Both the position numbers and the translations under genes were made by a program. The notes under the pieces are model-generated. The model made no database searches and was not told the DNA's origin. It saw nothing but the letters and a program-made list of their open reading frames with translations. Positions 47,494 through 55,477 of a stretch of 64,000 bases of DNA are shown here, piece after piece. This DNA is from Desulfatitalea sp. BRH_c12 (GTDB taxonomy: Bacteria > Desulfobacterota > Desulfobacteria > Desulfobacterales > Desulfosarcinaceae): positions 36,077 through 100,076 of the forward strand of contig LADR01000054.1 in NCBI GenBank assembly GCA_000961655.1, read 5' to 3'. Position 1 is the stretch's first letter, and each line of letters opens with the position of its first letter.

Positions 47494-48006
47494 CTATTTC
47501 AACAACGCCTCCTGGCGGACTTTGAAATCGGCCCGAAATGCCGCCGGGTTGGACGGCAGGATCATGCAGCCGTTTAAAATGGCGACCGCGTCGTCCAGAC
47601 AATCGTAATCGACCACAAACGTCAAGGCCGCAATCGAAGATGCCACCCCGTGCACGGCAAGGCCATTTTCGGTCAACGCTTGCAGCACGGCGCCGAGGAG
47701 CTTCAAGCTGGCTTTGTGGGGATAGAGGGAAAGCAAACCAACCCTCTGCCCGAATTGCACCACCGCTTTGAGTTCGGAATCGTGATTCAGCAAGGCCTCG
47801 ACCGTGGCCTGGTCTTCGGCATCGATGCAGCACATTGCCGTGGCATCATCCTCTGAAGATGTCAAGAATGCGATGTTGACCTGCATTGCGCTCAACATGC
47901 GGCACAAAAGAGACATTGCCGCCGACGGGGTGTTCCGTGAGCGCACCCATATGGATACCAGCGCTGCGCTCAACTTCAGGCCGTTTACGGAAATCTTTTC
48001 CTTCAT
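47494..48006 (-). CDS. Putative ACT-domain sensory protein
   Basis: A 170-aa cytoplasmic protein. The order of predicted strands and helices, VNGLKLSAALVSIWVRSRNT, MSLLCRMLSAMQVNIAFLTS, then LSLYPHKASLKLLGAVLQAL and GLAVHGVASSIAALTFVVDY, suggests tandem ACT domains as in the regulatory part of aspartokinases. The ATG at 48006 follows a G-rich ribosome binding site. It lies between a receiver-only regulator and the 178-aa protein, all on one strand. Ligand unknown; an amino acid is the default guess for the fold. Confidence 0.72.
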   Translation of the reverse strand: MKEKISVNGLKLSAALVSIWVRSRNTPSAAMSLLCRMLSAMQVNIAFLTSSEDDATAMCCIDAEDQATVEALLNHDSELKAVVQFGQRVGLLSLYPHKASLKLLGAVLQALTENGLAVHGVASSIAALTFVVDYDCLDDAVAILNGCMILPSNPAAFRADFKVRQEALLK

Positions 48007-48168
48007 CCCCCACACCCCCCTTACCTTGGCAGCGTCGAACAATTGAAGGCGCCGACGCCGTGTATCGGGTGGCTCCGGACTCTTGCTGCAAACAAAAATC
48101 GCCCGCACCCTGCACCCGCGAAACGGGCGGCCGGGTGACGGGCGAAAGCGGCATATGGAACACTGATG

Positions 48169-48555
48169 CTAATCCAAATTGTCAGCAACAATCTCCATCA
48201 GCTTGTCCAAATCGATGGGTTTGGGAATAAAGTCATCCGCCAGCGTATTTTTGCCATCCATGTGGGTATAACTCGTATTGGGCACGGCATCGGCCACAGC
48301 AGTCAGCAGCACCACCACAATGTCCTTGTAAACCGGATCGTTCTTGATTTCATTGCAGACCACATATCCGTTTTTACGGGGCATCATAACATCCAGGATG
48401 ATCAAGTCCGGGCGTTCGGCCTTGATTTTTTCCCAGGCCTCAACGCCGTCATAGGCCTTGGCAACACGAAAATTTTTACTTTCAAGTTTCATGCTGACCG
48501 ACTCCACCAGATCCGGATCATCGTCGACCACCAGAATCAATTGCCTTTCGCTCAT
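48169..48555 (-). CDS. Receiver-only response regulator
   Basis: A 128-aa single REC domain: acidic pair in LILVVDDDPDLVES, phosphoacceptor aspartate in LIILDVMMPRKNGY, then VVLLTAV and the lysine in DDFIPKPIDLDKL. No output domain, so it must act through protein contact or phosphotransfer. AAGGAGG precedes the ATG. It heads the sensory cassette that ends with two histidine kinases. Confidence 0.94.
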   Translation of the reverse strand: MSERQLILVVDDDPDLVESVSMKLESKNFRVAKAYDGVEAWEKIKAERPDLIILDVMMPRKNGYVVCNEIKNDPVYKDIVVVLLTAVADAVPNTSYTHMDGKNTLADDFIPKPIDLDKLMEIVADNLD

Positions 48556-48587
48556 GATGTTTGACCTCCTTGATTGATTGGGTGCTG

Positions 48588-48630
48588 GGGAGTGGTTTCA
48601 GCATACACTGAGCATTTTGAAACCACTCCC
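48588..48630. promoter_or_regulatory. Perfect 13-bp inverted repeat upstream of the response regulator
   Basis: GGGAGTGGTTTCA (48588-48600) and TGAAACCACTCCC (48618-48630) are perfect inverted repeats separated by 17 bases, lying between the metF stop and the response-regulator start. There is no T-tract on the minus strand, so an operator or mRNA-processing hairpin fits better than a terminator. Confidence 0.6.
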
Positions 48631-48748
48631 ATGTGGGCTGAAGGGTTTTTACCATGTATTCGCTCAGCGGATCAATCCATATCGATCCGTTGCCCCAAAT
48701 AGTTACCACACGGCCGAACGTTTCCCTTCAGCTTTCCGCCTTTATCAC

Positions 48749-49672
48749 CTACACTTGCGGCCGGGGGTACAACCCGGACCGTTTAACGATCTCAGGTACC
48801 GCCGATTCCCATTCAATGGCCATGATGTGAATGCCGGCCACGCCTTCGATCGACAGGATCCGCTGGATCGATTCCACGCAGATATCGATGCCTTCCTGGG
48901 CCTGTTTATCTTTGGGCGTCTTGGCCATGCGTTCGACGATATGATCGGGCACGTCCATGCCGGGCACCCTGTTCTTCATATAACGTGCCGCACCCACGGA
49001 TTTAATGGGGGTCACGCCGGCCATGATGTAAACTTCTTTGTCCAGACCGCGCTCGCGGACGCCCTTCATCCATGTTTCAAACTTATCGATATTGAAGATG
49101 CACTGCGTCTGGATAAAATCGACGCCGGCCCTGACTTTTTTGGCCAGACGGGCCACGCGCAATTCGAAGGGGTCGGCGAACGGATTGGCGGCCGCGCCGA
49201 TGAACATTTTAGGGGCGTTCAGGATGTCGGCGCCGCCCTGGAACTTGCCTTCGTCGCGCATCTTGCGCACGGTCTGGATCAACTGTACCGAGTCCAGGTC
49301 GTATACGCCTTTGGCCATGGGGTGATCGCCGAACTTGCAGTGGTCTCCCGACAGGCACAGCATGGTGTTGATGCCGTGGGAATAGGCACCGATGATTTCG
49401 CTTTGCATGCCCAGCCGGTTGCGGTCACGACACACCATTTGCAAAACGGGCTGCATATCCATCTGCTTAAGAATGAGGCTGGCGGCGAAACTGGACATAC
49501 GTACCATGGCGGTCTGATTGTCGGTGATGTTGACCGAATCCACATAGCCCCGCAGTAGCTCGGCTTTTTCTCTGACTTTATCCGGCAAGGCGCCCCGGGG
49601 GGGACCACACTCACCTGTCACCGCAATATGTCCGGCGTTAAAAACCTTTTCCAATGTGCTTTCTGTTTTCAT
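48749..49672 (-). CDS. metF: Methylenetetrahydrofolate reductase (MetF family)
   Basis: A 307-aa TIM-barrel flavoenzyme that reduces methylene-tetrahydrofolate to methyl-tetrahydrofolate, or the reverse, in the methyl branch of the Wood-Ljungdahl pathway. The likely catalytic glutamate is in IAVTGECGPPRG, and the LSGDHCKFGDHPMAKGVYDL segment and VRAGVDFIQTQCIFNIDKF are typical. Its start overlaps the stop of metV in TAATG. Association with MetV, MvhD and HdrA is as seen in the acetogen Moorella, so the electron donor is probably the Hdr-type complex rather than NADH directly. Confidence 0.93.
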   Translation of the reverse strand: MKTESTLEKVFNAGHIAVTGECGPPRGALPDKVREKAELLRGYVDSVNITDNQTAMVRMSSFAASLILKQMDMQPVLQMVCRDRNRLGMQSEIIGAYSHGINTMLCLSGDHCKFGDHPMAKGVYDLDSVQLIQTVRKMRDEGKFQGGADILNAPKMFIGAAANPFADPFELRVARLAKKVRAGVDFIQTQCIFNIDKFETWMKGVRERGLDKEVYIMAGVTPIKSVGAARYMKNRVPGMDVPDHIVERMAKTPKDKQAQEGIDICVESIQRILSIEGVAGIHIMAIEWESAVPEIVKRSGLYPRPQV

Positions 49673-50337
49673 TATGCCAAATCCTCTCTCACGATCTTGC
49701 GAGGCCCGCCGCCCCTTTCCGTACTCCAGTCCTTAGCCATGATGACATTTTCGTACTGATCCTCGATACCCAGCTCCTTGAGTCGGTCCCAGATCAGCTG
49801 CCAGACGCAGTCGACATCCGAACCGATCTCGCACTTGCCTTTGCTCGAACCACCGCAGGGGCCGTTCATCAAGCTCTTGGAGCAGCGTGCGATCGGACAG
49901 ATGCCGCCCGTGAGTCCCAGCAGGCAATTGCCGCAGCCGTGACAGCGTTCGGCCCAAACACCCGGTCCTTCCGATGCGCCCATGAACTTTGTGTTGACCG
50001 CCGGATAGATGCGTTTATTGCGAAACCGACGCACCACTTCCTGCACACCGCAGCCACAGGCCATGGAAACGATCACATCGGCCTGGTCGATAAAAGGGGC
50101 CAACTGCTCCACATATTCAGGGTCGCATTGCCGTTCCAGGGTCATTTCACGGATATCCAGGGTCTTGCCGTGCCGCATGGAATTCATTTGCAAAGCCGAG
50201 GCCAGCGTGGCCACCTCTTTGCGCCCGCCGGCCGCACAAACCGTCACGCATTCGTTGCAACCCACCAGAAGGATGCGTCGGTTCTCGCCGATGCAATCAA
50301 TGATCTCCGCGAGGGGTTTTCGTTCAGCTGTAATCAT
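49672..50337 (-). CDS. metV: MetV-like methylenetetrahydrofolate reductase C-terminal-domain protein
   Basis: A 221-aa iron-sulfur protein of the MTHFR_C/MetV family. Cysteine-rich segments are VGCNECVTVCAAGG near residue 25, SMACGCGVQEVV near 92, and the cluster RCHGCGNCLLGLTGGICPIARC then LMNGPCGGSSKGKCEI in the second half; at least one [4Fe-4S] cluster is expected. It forms the electron-entry subunit for MetF in related systems. It starts 16 bases after mvhD. Confidence 0.92.
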   Translation of the reverse strand: MITAERKPLAEIIDCIGENRRILLVGCNECVTVCAAGGRKEVATLASALQMNSMRHGKTLDIREMTLERQCDPEYVEQLAPFIDQADVIVSMACGCGVQEVVRRFRNKRIYPAVNTKFMGASEGPGVWAERCHGCGNCLLGLTGGICPIARCSKSLMNGPCGGSSKGKCEIGSDVDCVWQLIWDRLKELGIEDQYENVIMAKDWSTERGGGPRKIVREDLA

Positions 50338-50353
50338 GATCGTCTACTCTCCT

Positions 50354-50809
50354 TTAATTAGCCTTTGCGACCGCGCCCGCTGCCGCTTTGGCTTCGATGC
50401 CGGCACATACGGGATTAGGCCCCAATTTTCGAATCTCTTCAGTAAAGTCGGTGGCAATTTGCGCAAAACGTGTCCCCATACCGGCGGACATGGTCACCAT
50501 GGATAACCGTTCCGGCTCGATGCCGAGCTCTTTCAATGTTTCCTGGACCAACGCCACCCGACGTACGGCTTTGGTATTGCCGTTCTTGAAATGACAGTCG
50601 CCATCGAGACAGCCTGCCACCAGCACGCCGTCGGCGCCTTTTTCCAGTGCTTTCATCATATGAATAGTGTCGACCTTGCCGCTGCACGGCACCCGCACGA
50701 TTTTCACGTTGGCCGGGTAGCTCAAGCGCATGCTGCCGGCCATGTCGGCGGCGGTGTAAGCGCAGTAGTGGCAGCAGAAGGCCACAATAACGGGTTCAAA
50801 TGTTTGCAT
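50354..50809 (-). CDS. mvhD: MvhD-type hydrogenase iron-sulfur subunit
   Basis: A 151-aa [2Fe-2S] protein that passes electrons to HdrA. The cysteines are in AFCCHYCAYTAADMAG, RVPCSGKVD and VAGCLDGDCHFKNGN, as in the family. Start overlaps the hdrA stop by one base in TGATG. No hydrogenase genes accompany it, which is normal where the electron donor or acceptor is not hydrogen. Confidence 0.94.
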   Translation of the reverse strand: MQTFEPVIVAFCCHYCAYTAADMAGSMRLSYPANVKIVRVPCSGKVDTIHMMKALEKGADGVLVAGCLDGDCHFKNGNTKAVRRVALVQETLKELGIEPERLSMVTMSAGMGTRFAQIATDFTEEIRKLGPNPVCAGIEAKAAAGAVAKAN

Positions 50810-53800
50810 CAGGCAATCCTTTCCAACAATCCTTCCAGTTGGGCCAAAATAGGTTCATCCTCAAAGCGCGACAACTGAATCGCCTTGGCCGGGCATTCGG
50901 CCGCGCAGATGCCGCAGCCGTGGCACTTGGCCGGATCGATTTCCGAAGAACGGTCCTCGTTGATAAACGGTACTTGGTAGGGGCAGGCGCGTACGCAGGC
51001 CAGGCAGGTGGCACACTTGGTGGCGTCCACCCGGGCTACAGTGGCTCCCAGGTTAATGGTATTCCGGGCCAGCAAGGCCTGCACGCGAGCGGCCACGGCC
51101 TGGGCCTGCGTGATGCTGTCACGAATGGTGCGCGGCGAATGGGCCGTTCCGGCGACAAAAAAGCCGGGAACCGACATATCCACCGGTTTGAGTTTCACGT
51201 GTTCTTCCAGAAAATACCCGTCTTCCGTACGGTTCAGATGGAAGATGGCGGCCAGATCCTCAGTGGTTTCATCGTCGGCCATCAGGCCGGTGCTCAATAC
51301 CAGGCGGTCTGCGGTCACCTCGACCGGGCGGCCCAGGATCGGGTCGGTGAAACGCACGGCCACTTGCGCGCCGGCGGCTTCGGCCTGCGGCGGGGTCTCG
51401 CTCTCGTAACGCACGAAGATCACCCCGCGCCGGCGCGCCTCGATGTAGGCATCCTCGCTGAAGCCGAAGGTGCGCATATCCCGGTACAGCACGAATATCC
51501 GCATATCGGGGTTGAGATCCAGCAGGCGCAGCGCGTTTTTCATAGCCGTCTGACAGCAGATTCGCGAGCAATTGGGATTGTCGGCAGTGCGTGACCCCAC
51601 ACACTGGATCATCACCAGGCTCTGCCATTCACTGACCTGCGCGGATTGGTCTTCCAGCAGGCTGTCCAGATCAAGCTGGGTCATGACCGCTTTGTGACGG
51701 TCAAGCAGATACTGGTTGGGGCGACGCGCCAAGGCACCCGTGGCCATCACCGTGGCACCGTGTTCGATTGCGCGGTAGTACATGCGCGGACCGATCTGAA
51801 AACCGGTGGTGAACTTACCGGGCATACCCTGGTGATCAACCACAATGGCGTTGGTGATGACTTCGATGTTCTCATGGGCGTTGGTCCGGTCGACCAATTG
51901 CGTGAGAAACGCCTGGACATCATCGCCTTCCAGATTGCGGCGCACCAAGGCGGTCAGCCCTCCCAGGCGACCGTTGCGTTCGGCCAGAAAGACCTTGAAC
52001 CCACGGTCGGCCAGTTCCAGGGCGCTGTTCATACCGGCCACGCCGCCGCCCAGCACCAGGATCTCCTTGTTCATGGGCAGCAGGTATTCCTTGAGCGGTC
52101 CGGACTCGGCGACGCCGAAAACAGCCATGCGGATCTGCTTCTTGGCCTTGGCGGTGGCCAGTTCGGGAGCGCCGGCATGCACCCAGGCGTTCTGGTCGCG
52201 AATATTGGCGACGGCCACCAGGTATTTGTTCAACCCGGCCTGCCGGATGGTTTGCTGAAACAGCTCTTCATGGGTACGCGGCGAGCAGGCACCGATCACC
52301 ACGCGGTTGAGGTTCTTTTCAACCACCATTTGCTGAATGCGTTCCAGGGCTTCCTTGCCACACCCATGACCGCTCATTTCCGAAAGCACCACGTTTGGAT
52401 ATTTGGCCGCTTCGGCCACCACCGACTGCACATCGATGGCGCCGCCGATGTTCTGGCCGCAATCGCACACGAACACGCCAATACGCGGCTCTTCGCCGGT
52501 CACGTCGCGCTCGGGGGGCAAGTCGTCCGATTCTGTGGCACCATTGGTCCGGGGCAGATGCTTGGATGCCATGCAGGCCGCGGCACTGGCCTGAACCATG
52601 GTCTCAGGAATGTCCTTGGGACTTTCGAACACGCCGCACACGTAGATGCCCGGCTTATTGGTGGTCACCGGCTGGAAGCTCTGGGTCTTGGCAAAGTGAT
52701 GCGGATTGAGCTCAATGCCCAGGGTCGCGGCCAGTTGCGTGGCTGCGGCGGTCGGCCGGAATCCGGTGGAAAGCACCACCATGTCGAATTTTTCCGTGGT
52801 GAGCCCGGCGCCGGCATCGGTGGCGTAAGAGATTGCCAGATCATCACCTGGTTGATCGGGAATGATGCTGTGCGGACGGCATCGCACCATACGGACGCCG
52901 TATTGGTCCTTGGCCCGCTGATAGTACGCTTCGTAATCTTTGCCGAAGGTACGCATATCCATGTAAAAAATGGTGGTTTCGATGTCGTCCTGAAAACGTT
53001 CCTTGGTGACGATGGCCTCTTTGAGGGCATACATGCAGCAGACGCTGGAGCAGTAGGAGACATCCTCGCGGTTGATACCGCGTGAGCCGGCGCATTGGAT
53101 CCACGCCACCCGTGTGGGCTGCTTGCCGTCCGAGGGCCGCACCAGTTGGCCCAGGGTAGGCCCGGATGCCGACATAATGCGCTCGTACTCCAAGCCGGTC
53201 ACCACATTGGGATAGCGGCCGTGACCTAAATGGTCCAGCTTGCCCGGATCGAACAGCTCCGCGCCGGTTGCCAGAATGACGCTGCTGACGGTGCGGGTAT
53301 GCTGTTTTTCAGTGTCGTCACGCAAGATGGCATTGGCCGGGCATACCTTGACCAGCCCGTCGACATCCTTACAGGCGGCCATATCGATGGAAAACGCCTG
53401 GGGCGTGGCCTGGGGATAACGCATACAGGTCGGTGCCCGATGGTCCAGCCCGGGATTGAAGCGCACGCACTCGGGATATTTCTTGTGGCATTCGCCGCAG
53501 GCCGTGCACTTTTCAAGGTCGATGTAACGCGGCGCGCTGGTCATGGTGATCGTGAAATTGCCGGCTTCACCGGACAGGCCGGTCAGCTGCGTCAGCGGCA
53601 ACAATTCAATGTGCTGTTGCCGGGAGCCGGCCGAAAGGCGCGGCGAGATCGTGCACAAGTCGCAGTTATTGGTCGGAAACGTGCGATCCAGCTGGGTCAT
53701 CAGGCCGCCGATGGCCGCGGCCTTGTCGATGAGCAGCACATTCTGGCTGGCCTCCGACAAGTCCATGGCGGCTTTGATGCCGCCGACACCACCGCCGATT

Positions 53801-53841
53801 ACGAGAACGGTTTTGTTTTGATCTGTCGTTTGATCTGTCAT
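50809..53841 (-). CDS. hdrA: Tandem HdrA-like FAD/iron-sulfur protein
   Basis: A 1010-aa protein made of two HdrA-like halves. The first FAD site is VLVIGGGVGGIKAAMDL, with NNCDLCTISPRL and CTACGECHKKYPEC cluster motifs; the second FAD site, ILVLGGGVAGMNSALELADR, lies near residue 600. Each half has the CxGSR...CSxxCC signature (IQCAGSRGINREDVSYCSSVCC and IQCVGSRTADNPNCSRICC). Two ferredoxin motifs end the protein: CATCLACVRACPY and CHGCGICAAECPAKA. HdrA is the flavin-bifurcating subunit of heterodisulfide reductases. No hdrB or hdrC is adjacent, so the complex here is presumably HdrA-MvhD-MetVF. Confidence 0.94.
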   Translation of the reverse strand: MTDQTTDQNKTVLVIGGGVGGIKAAMDLSEASQNVLLIDKAAAIGGLMTQLDRTFPTNNCDLCTISPRLSAGSRQQHIELLPLTQLTGLSGEAGNFTITMTSAPRYIDLEKCTACGECHKKYPECVRFNPGLDHRAPTCMRYPQATPQAFSIDMAACKDVDGLVKVCPANAILRDDTEKQHTRTVSSVILATGAELFDPGKLDHLGHGRYPNVVTGLEYERIMSASGPTLGQLVRPSDGKQPTRVAWIQCAGSRGINREDVSYCSSVCCMYALKEAIVTKERFQDDIETTIFYMDMRTFGKDYEAYYQRAKDQYGVRMVRCRPHSIIPDQPGDDLAISYATDAGAGLTTEKFDMVVLSTGFRPTAAATQLAATLGIELNPHHFAKTQSFQPVTTNKPGIYVCGVFESPKDIPETMVQASAAACMASKHLPRTNGATESDDLPPERDVTGEEPRIGVFVCDCGQNIGGAIDVQSVVAEAAKYPNVVLSEMSGHGCGKEALERIQQMVVEKNLNRVVIGACSPRTHEELFQQTIRQAGLNKYLVAVANIRDQNAWVHAGAPELATAKAKKQIRMAVFGVAESGPLKEYLLPMNKEILVLGGGVAGMNSALELADRGFKVFLAERNGRLGGLTALVRRNLEGDDVQAFLTQLVDRTNAHENIEVITNAIVVDHQGMPGKFTTGFQIGPRMYYRAIEHGATVMATGALARRPNQYLLDRHKAVMTQLDLDSLLEDQSAQVSEWQSLVMIQCVGSRTADNPNCSRICCQTAMKNALRLLDLNPDMRIFVLYRDMRTFGFSEDAYIEARRRGVIFVRYESETPPQAEAAGAQVAVRFTDPILGRPVEVTADRLVLSTGLMADDETTEDLAAIFHLNRTEDGYFLEEHVKLKPVDMSVPGFFVAGTAHSPRTIRDSITQAQAVAARVQALLARNTINLGATVARVDATKCATCLACVRACPYQVPFINEDRSSEIDPAKCHGCGICAAECPAKAIQLSRFEDEPILAQLEGLLERIA

Positions 53842-53920
53842 GGGTACGTACCTTGCTCACTCTCTGTTGTTAAATAGAAGGCTGATCGATTCTCAGTTGT
53901 CCGTTGATGGAAATACCTGT

Positions 53921-54793
53921 TCAAACGCCGGCATAATCCAGGATGGACGCCAGACGATGCTCCCAGCCGTTGGTTTCGATTTTCACGCCGGCCACTTTGC
54001 CTTTCAGGGCGGCAATCGTTTCACCGGCGATCCTGAGGCACTCCGCTTCGCGGTCGGAGGCCTTGCGGATACGGCGGATCAGATCTTCGCTGATATGGGC
54101 GCCGGGTTCGTTCAGGGCCATGTAGCGGGCGATGCCGACCGACTTGATCAGAAAAATCGTGGCGATCACGGGCACACCAAGCCCTTTGGCCTGTGCCAGA
54201 AAAACACCGAAACGATCCACATCGAACACGGGGGGCGCCACGATGAACTGTGCGCCGGCCTGAACTTTTTTGCGGGCCTTTTCCAACTCGGCCGCCATCT
54301 GGTCGTCATCGGCGTAAGAAGCCACTGTGCATCCGGTTGTGAAACTAGGCGCGCCTTCCAGGTCGAAGCCCGCCAGATCCTTGCCTTTTTGCAAGGTCGC
54401 AAGGGTCTCGATGAGCCCAAGTTCATCCAGGTCGTCGACCGTTTTGGCGTCGCGGTGGTCGCCATTGGCCATGTCCTCGCTGTGCACGACAACCACATTC
54501 TGAATCCCCAGCACATGCGCTGCCAGGATATCGCCCTGCAAAGCCATGCGGTTGCGATCGCGGCCATACAGGTGAATGACGGCCTCGATGCCCTGCTGCT
54601 GCATCAGCACACCGCCTGCCAAAGCACTCATGCGCATGACGCCGTTGTCCATGTCCGGGACGATCACGGCATCCACACGGCCCTTGATTTTGCGGGCATT
54701 GGTGATCAGTTGGGAGATATCCACGCCTTTAGGGGTGTTCATCTCCGCCATAACCACAAATTCGCCAGATGCTAATCGTTTTTGAAGACTCAT
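53921..54793 (-). CDS. Second MetF-like protein
   Basis: A 290-aa paralogue of the methylenetetrahydrofolate reductase barrel. The N-terminal glutamate is kept (EFVVMAEMNTPKGVD), as are YGRDRNRMALQGD and the AGAQFIVAPPVFDVDRF counterpart of the MetF substrate segment. The loop that reads LSGD in the first MetF is HSED here, followed by MANGDHRDAK. Whether it is a second reductase, acts on another pterin, or is a structural subunit cannot be told. It precedes hdrA by 79 bases. Confidence 0.88.
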   Translation of the reverse strand: MSLQKRLASGEFVVMAEMNTPKGVDISQLITNARKIKGRVDAVIVPDMDNGVMRMSALAGGVLMQQQGIEAVIHLYGRDRNRMALQGDILAAHVLGIQNVVVVHSEDMANGDHRDAKTVDDLDELGLIETLATLQKGKDLAGFDLEGAPSFTTGCTVASYADDDQMAAELEKARKKVQAGAQFIVAPPVFDVDRFGVFLAQAKGLGVPVIATIFLIKSVGIARYMALNEPGAHISEDLIRRIRKASDREAECLRIAGETIAALKGKVAGVKIETNGWEHRLASILDYAGV

Positions 54794-54912
54794 GGCTCCC
54801 CTTTTTCTCTTGTAATCTTTTCTGGTTTCTCATCCGCAGTATAACTGCCCACGGATGAGCCTCGATCCTCGATATTGCCGATACCCGCGACGAAGGGATG
54901 CTTCACCGCGGT

Positions 54913-55149
54913 TTATGTTTTTCTGAGATGAACACGAATCGATGCATCACCGCACGCCTCAACGGTGATGAGTTCATAGGATACCGAAGGCAGGAGCCTG
55001 AACAAATCGGAACGGGTGTCCGTATCTAGCCCGATGACCTCCAATGTCTGATTCGATTTCATTTCCCTGAACACCCGTGTCAGTTTCAGCAAGCCGAAGG
55101 AGGTGATCATGCCTCTGAAATCGAGGCTGAAATCTGCTTTTTGGATCAA
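54913..55149 (-). CDS. TusA-like protein lacking the catalytic cysteine
   Basis: A 78-aa protein with the length and strand-helix pattern of the TusA/SirA sulfur-carrier fold (SLDFRGMITSFGLLKLTRVF, SNQTLEVIGLD, then ELITVEACGDASIRVHLRK). The CPxP motif that holds the persulfide cysteine is replaced by MITS, so sulfur transfer by the usual mechanism is not possible. TTG start at 55149 with AAGGAG about 10 bases upstream. It is the first gene after the sigma-54 promoter and heads the MetF/HdrA operon. Function unknown. Confidence 0.78.
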   Translation of the reverse strand: MIQKADFSLDFRGMITSFGLLKLTRVFREMKSNQTLEVIGLDTDTRSDLFRLLPSVSYELITVEACGDASIRVHLRKT

Positions 55150-55302
55150 CTGGATAAAACTCCTTCTACGGCCTTTCCTGATACCCCAAAAAAGGGATGG
55201 GCGAAAGCTTTAAATTCCTTTTTTTACTTTCCATCCTGAAGATCTGACCTCGATGTTACGGTCTTCTGAACCCGGTCGTGACCAGCGGACTTAGCAATAG
55301 TA

Positions 55303-55318
55303 TGCAACCAAAGTGCCA
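55303..55318 (-). promoter_or_regulatory. Sigma-54 promoter of the TusA-like/MetF/HdrA operon
   Basis: Read on the minus strand the sequence is TGGCACTTTGGTTGCA, matching the sigma-54 consensus TGGCAC-n5-TTGCA with correct spacing of the -24 GG and -12 GC. It lies about 155 bases before the TusA-like start. A sigma-54-dependent activator is encoded divergently at 55478. Confidence 0.85.
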
Positions 55319-55477
55319 TCATTTCGTTATTCGTCAGGTTTCCACATATCCAATGAAGTGTCAATGACTTACGATAATCTGAACTGGGGTTACACATTGA
55401 TCCGTTGTCCCCGGAGTGTTAAAGTGTTAAAAACGCCGCTTTGACAGGTGTTCAATTTTAACAGGTGTATTTTGACT

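Noticed and set aside
46868..47833. Longer 321-codon version of the ACT-like gene
   Set aside because: The first 143 codons run over the coding region of the 170-aa gene in another frame and look like a shadow; the ATG at 47404 gives a compact protein.
51646..53085. Plus-strand frame of 479 codons opposite hdrA
   Set aside because: Shadow of the HdrA gene; composition is His/Gly/Gln-rich with no recognisable domain.
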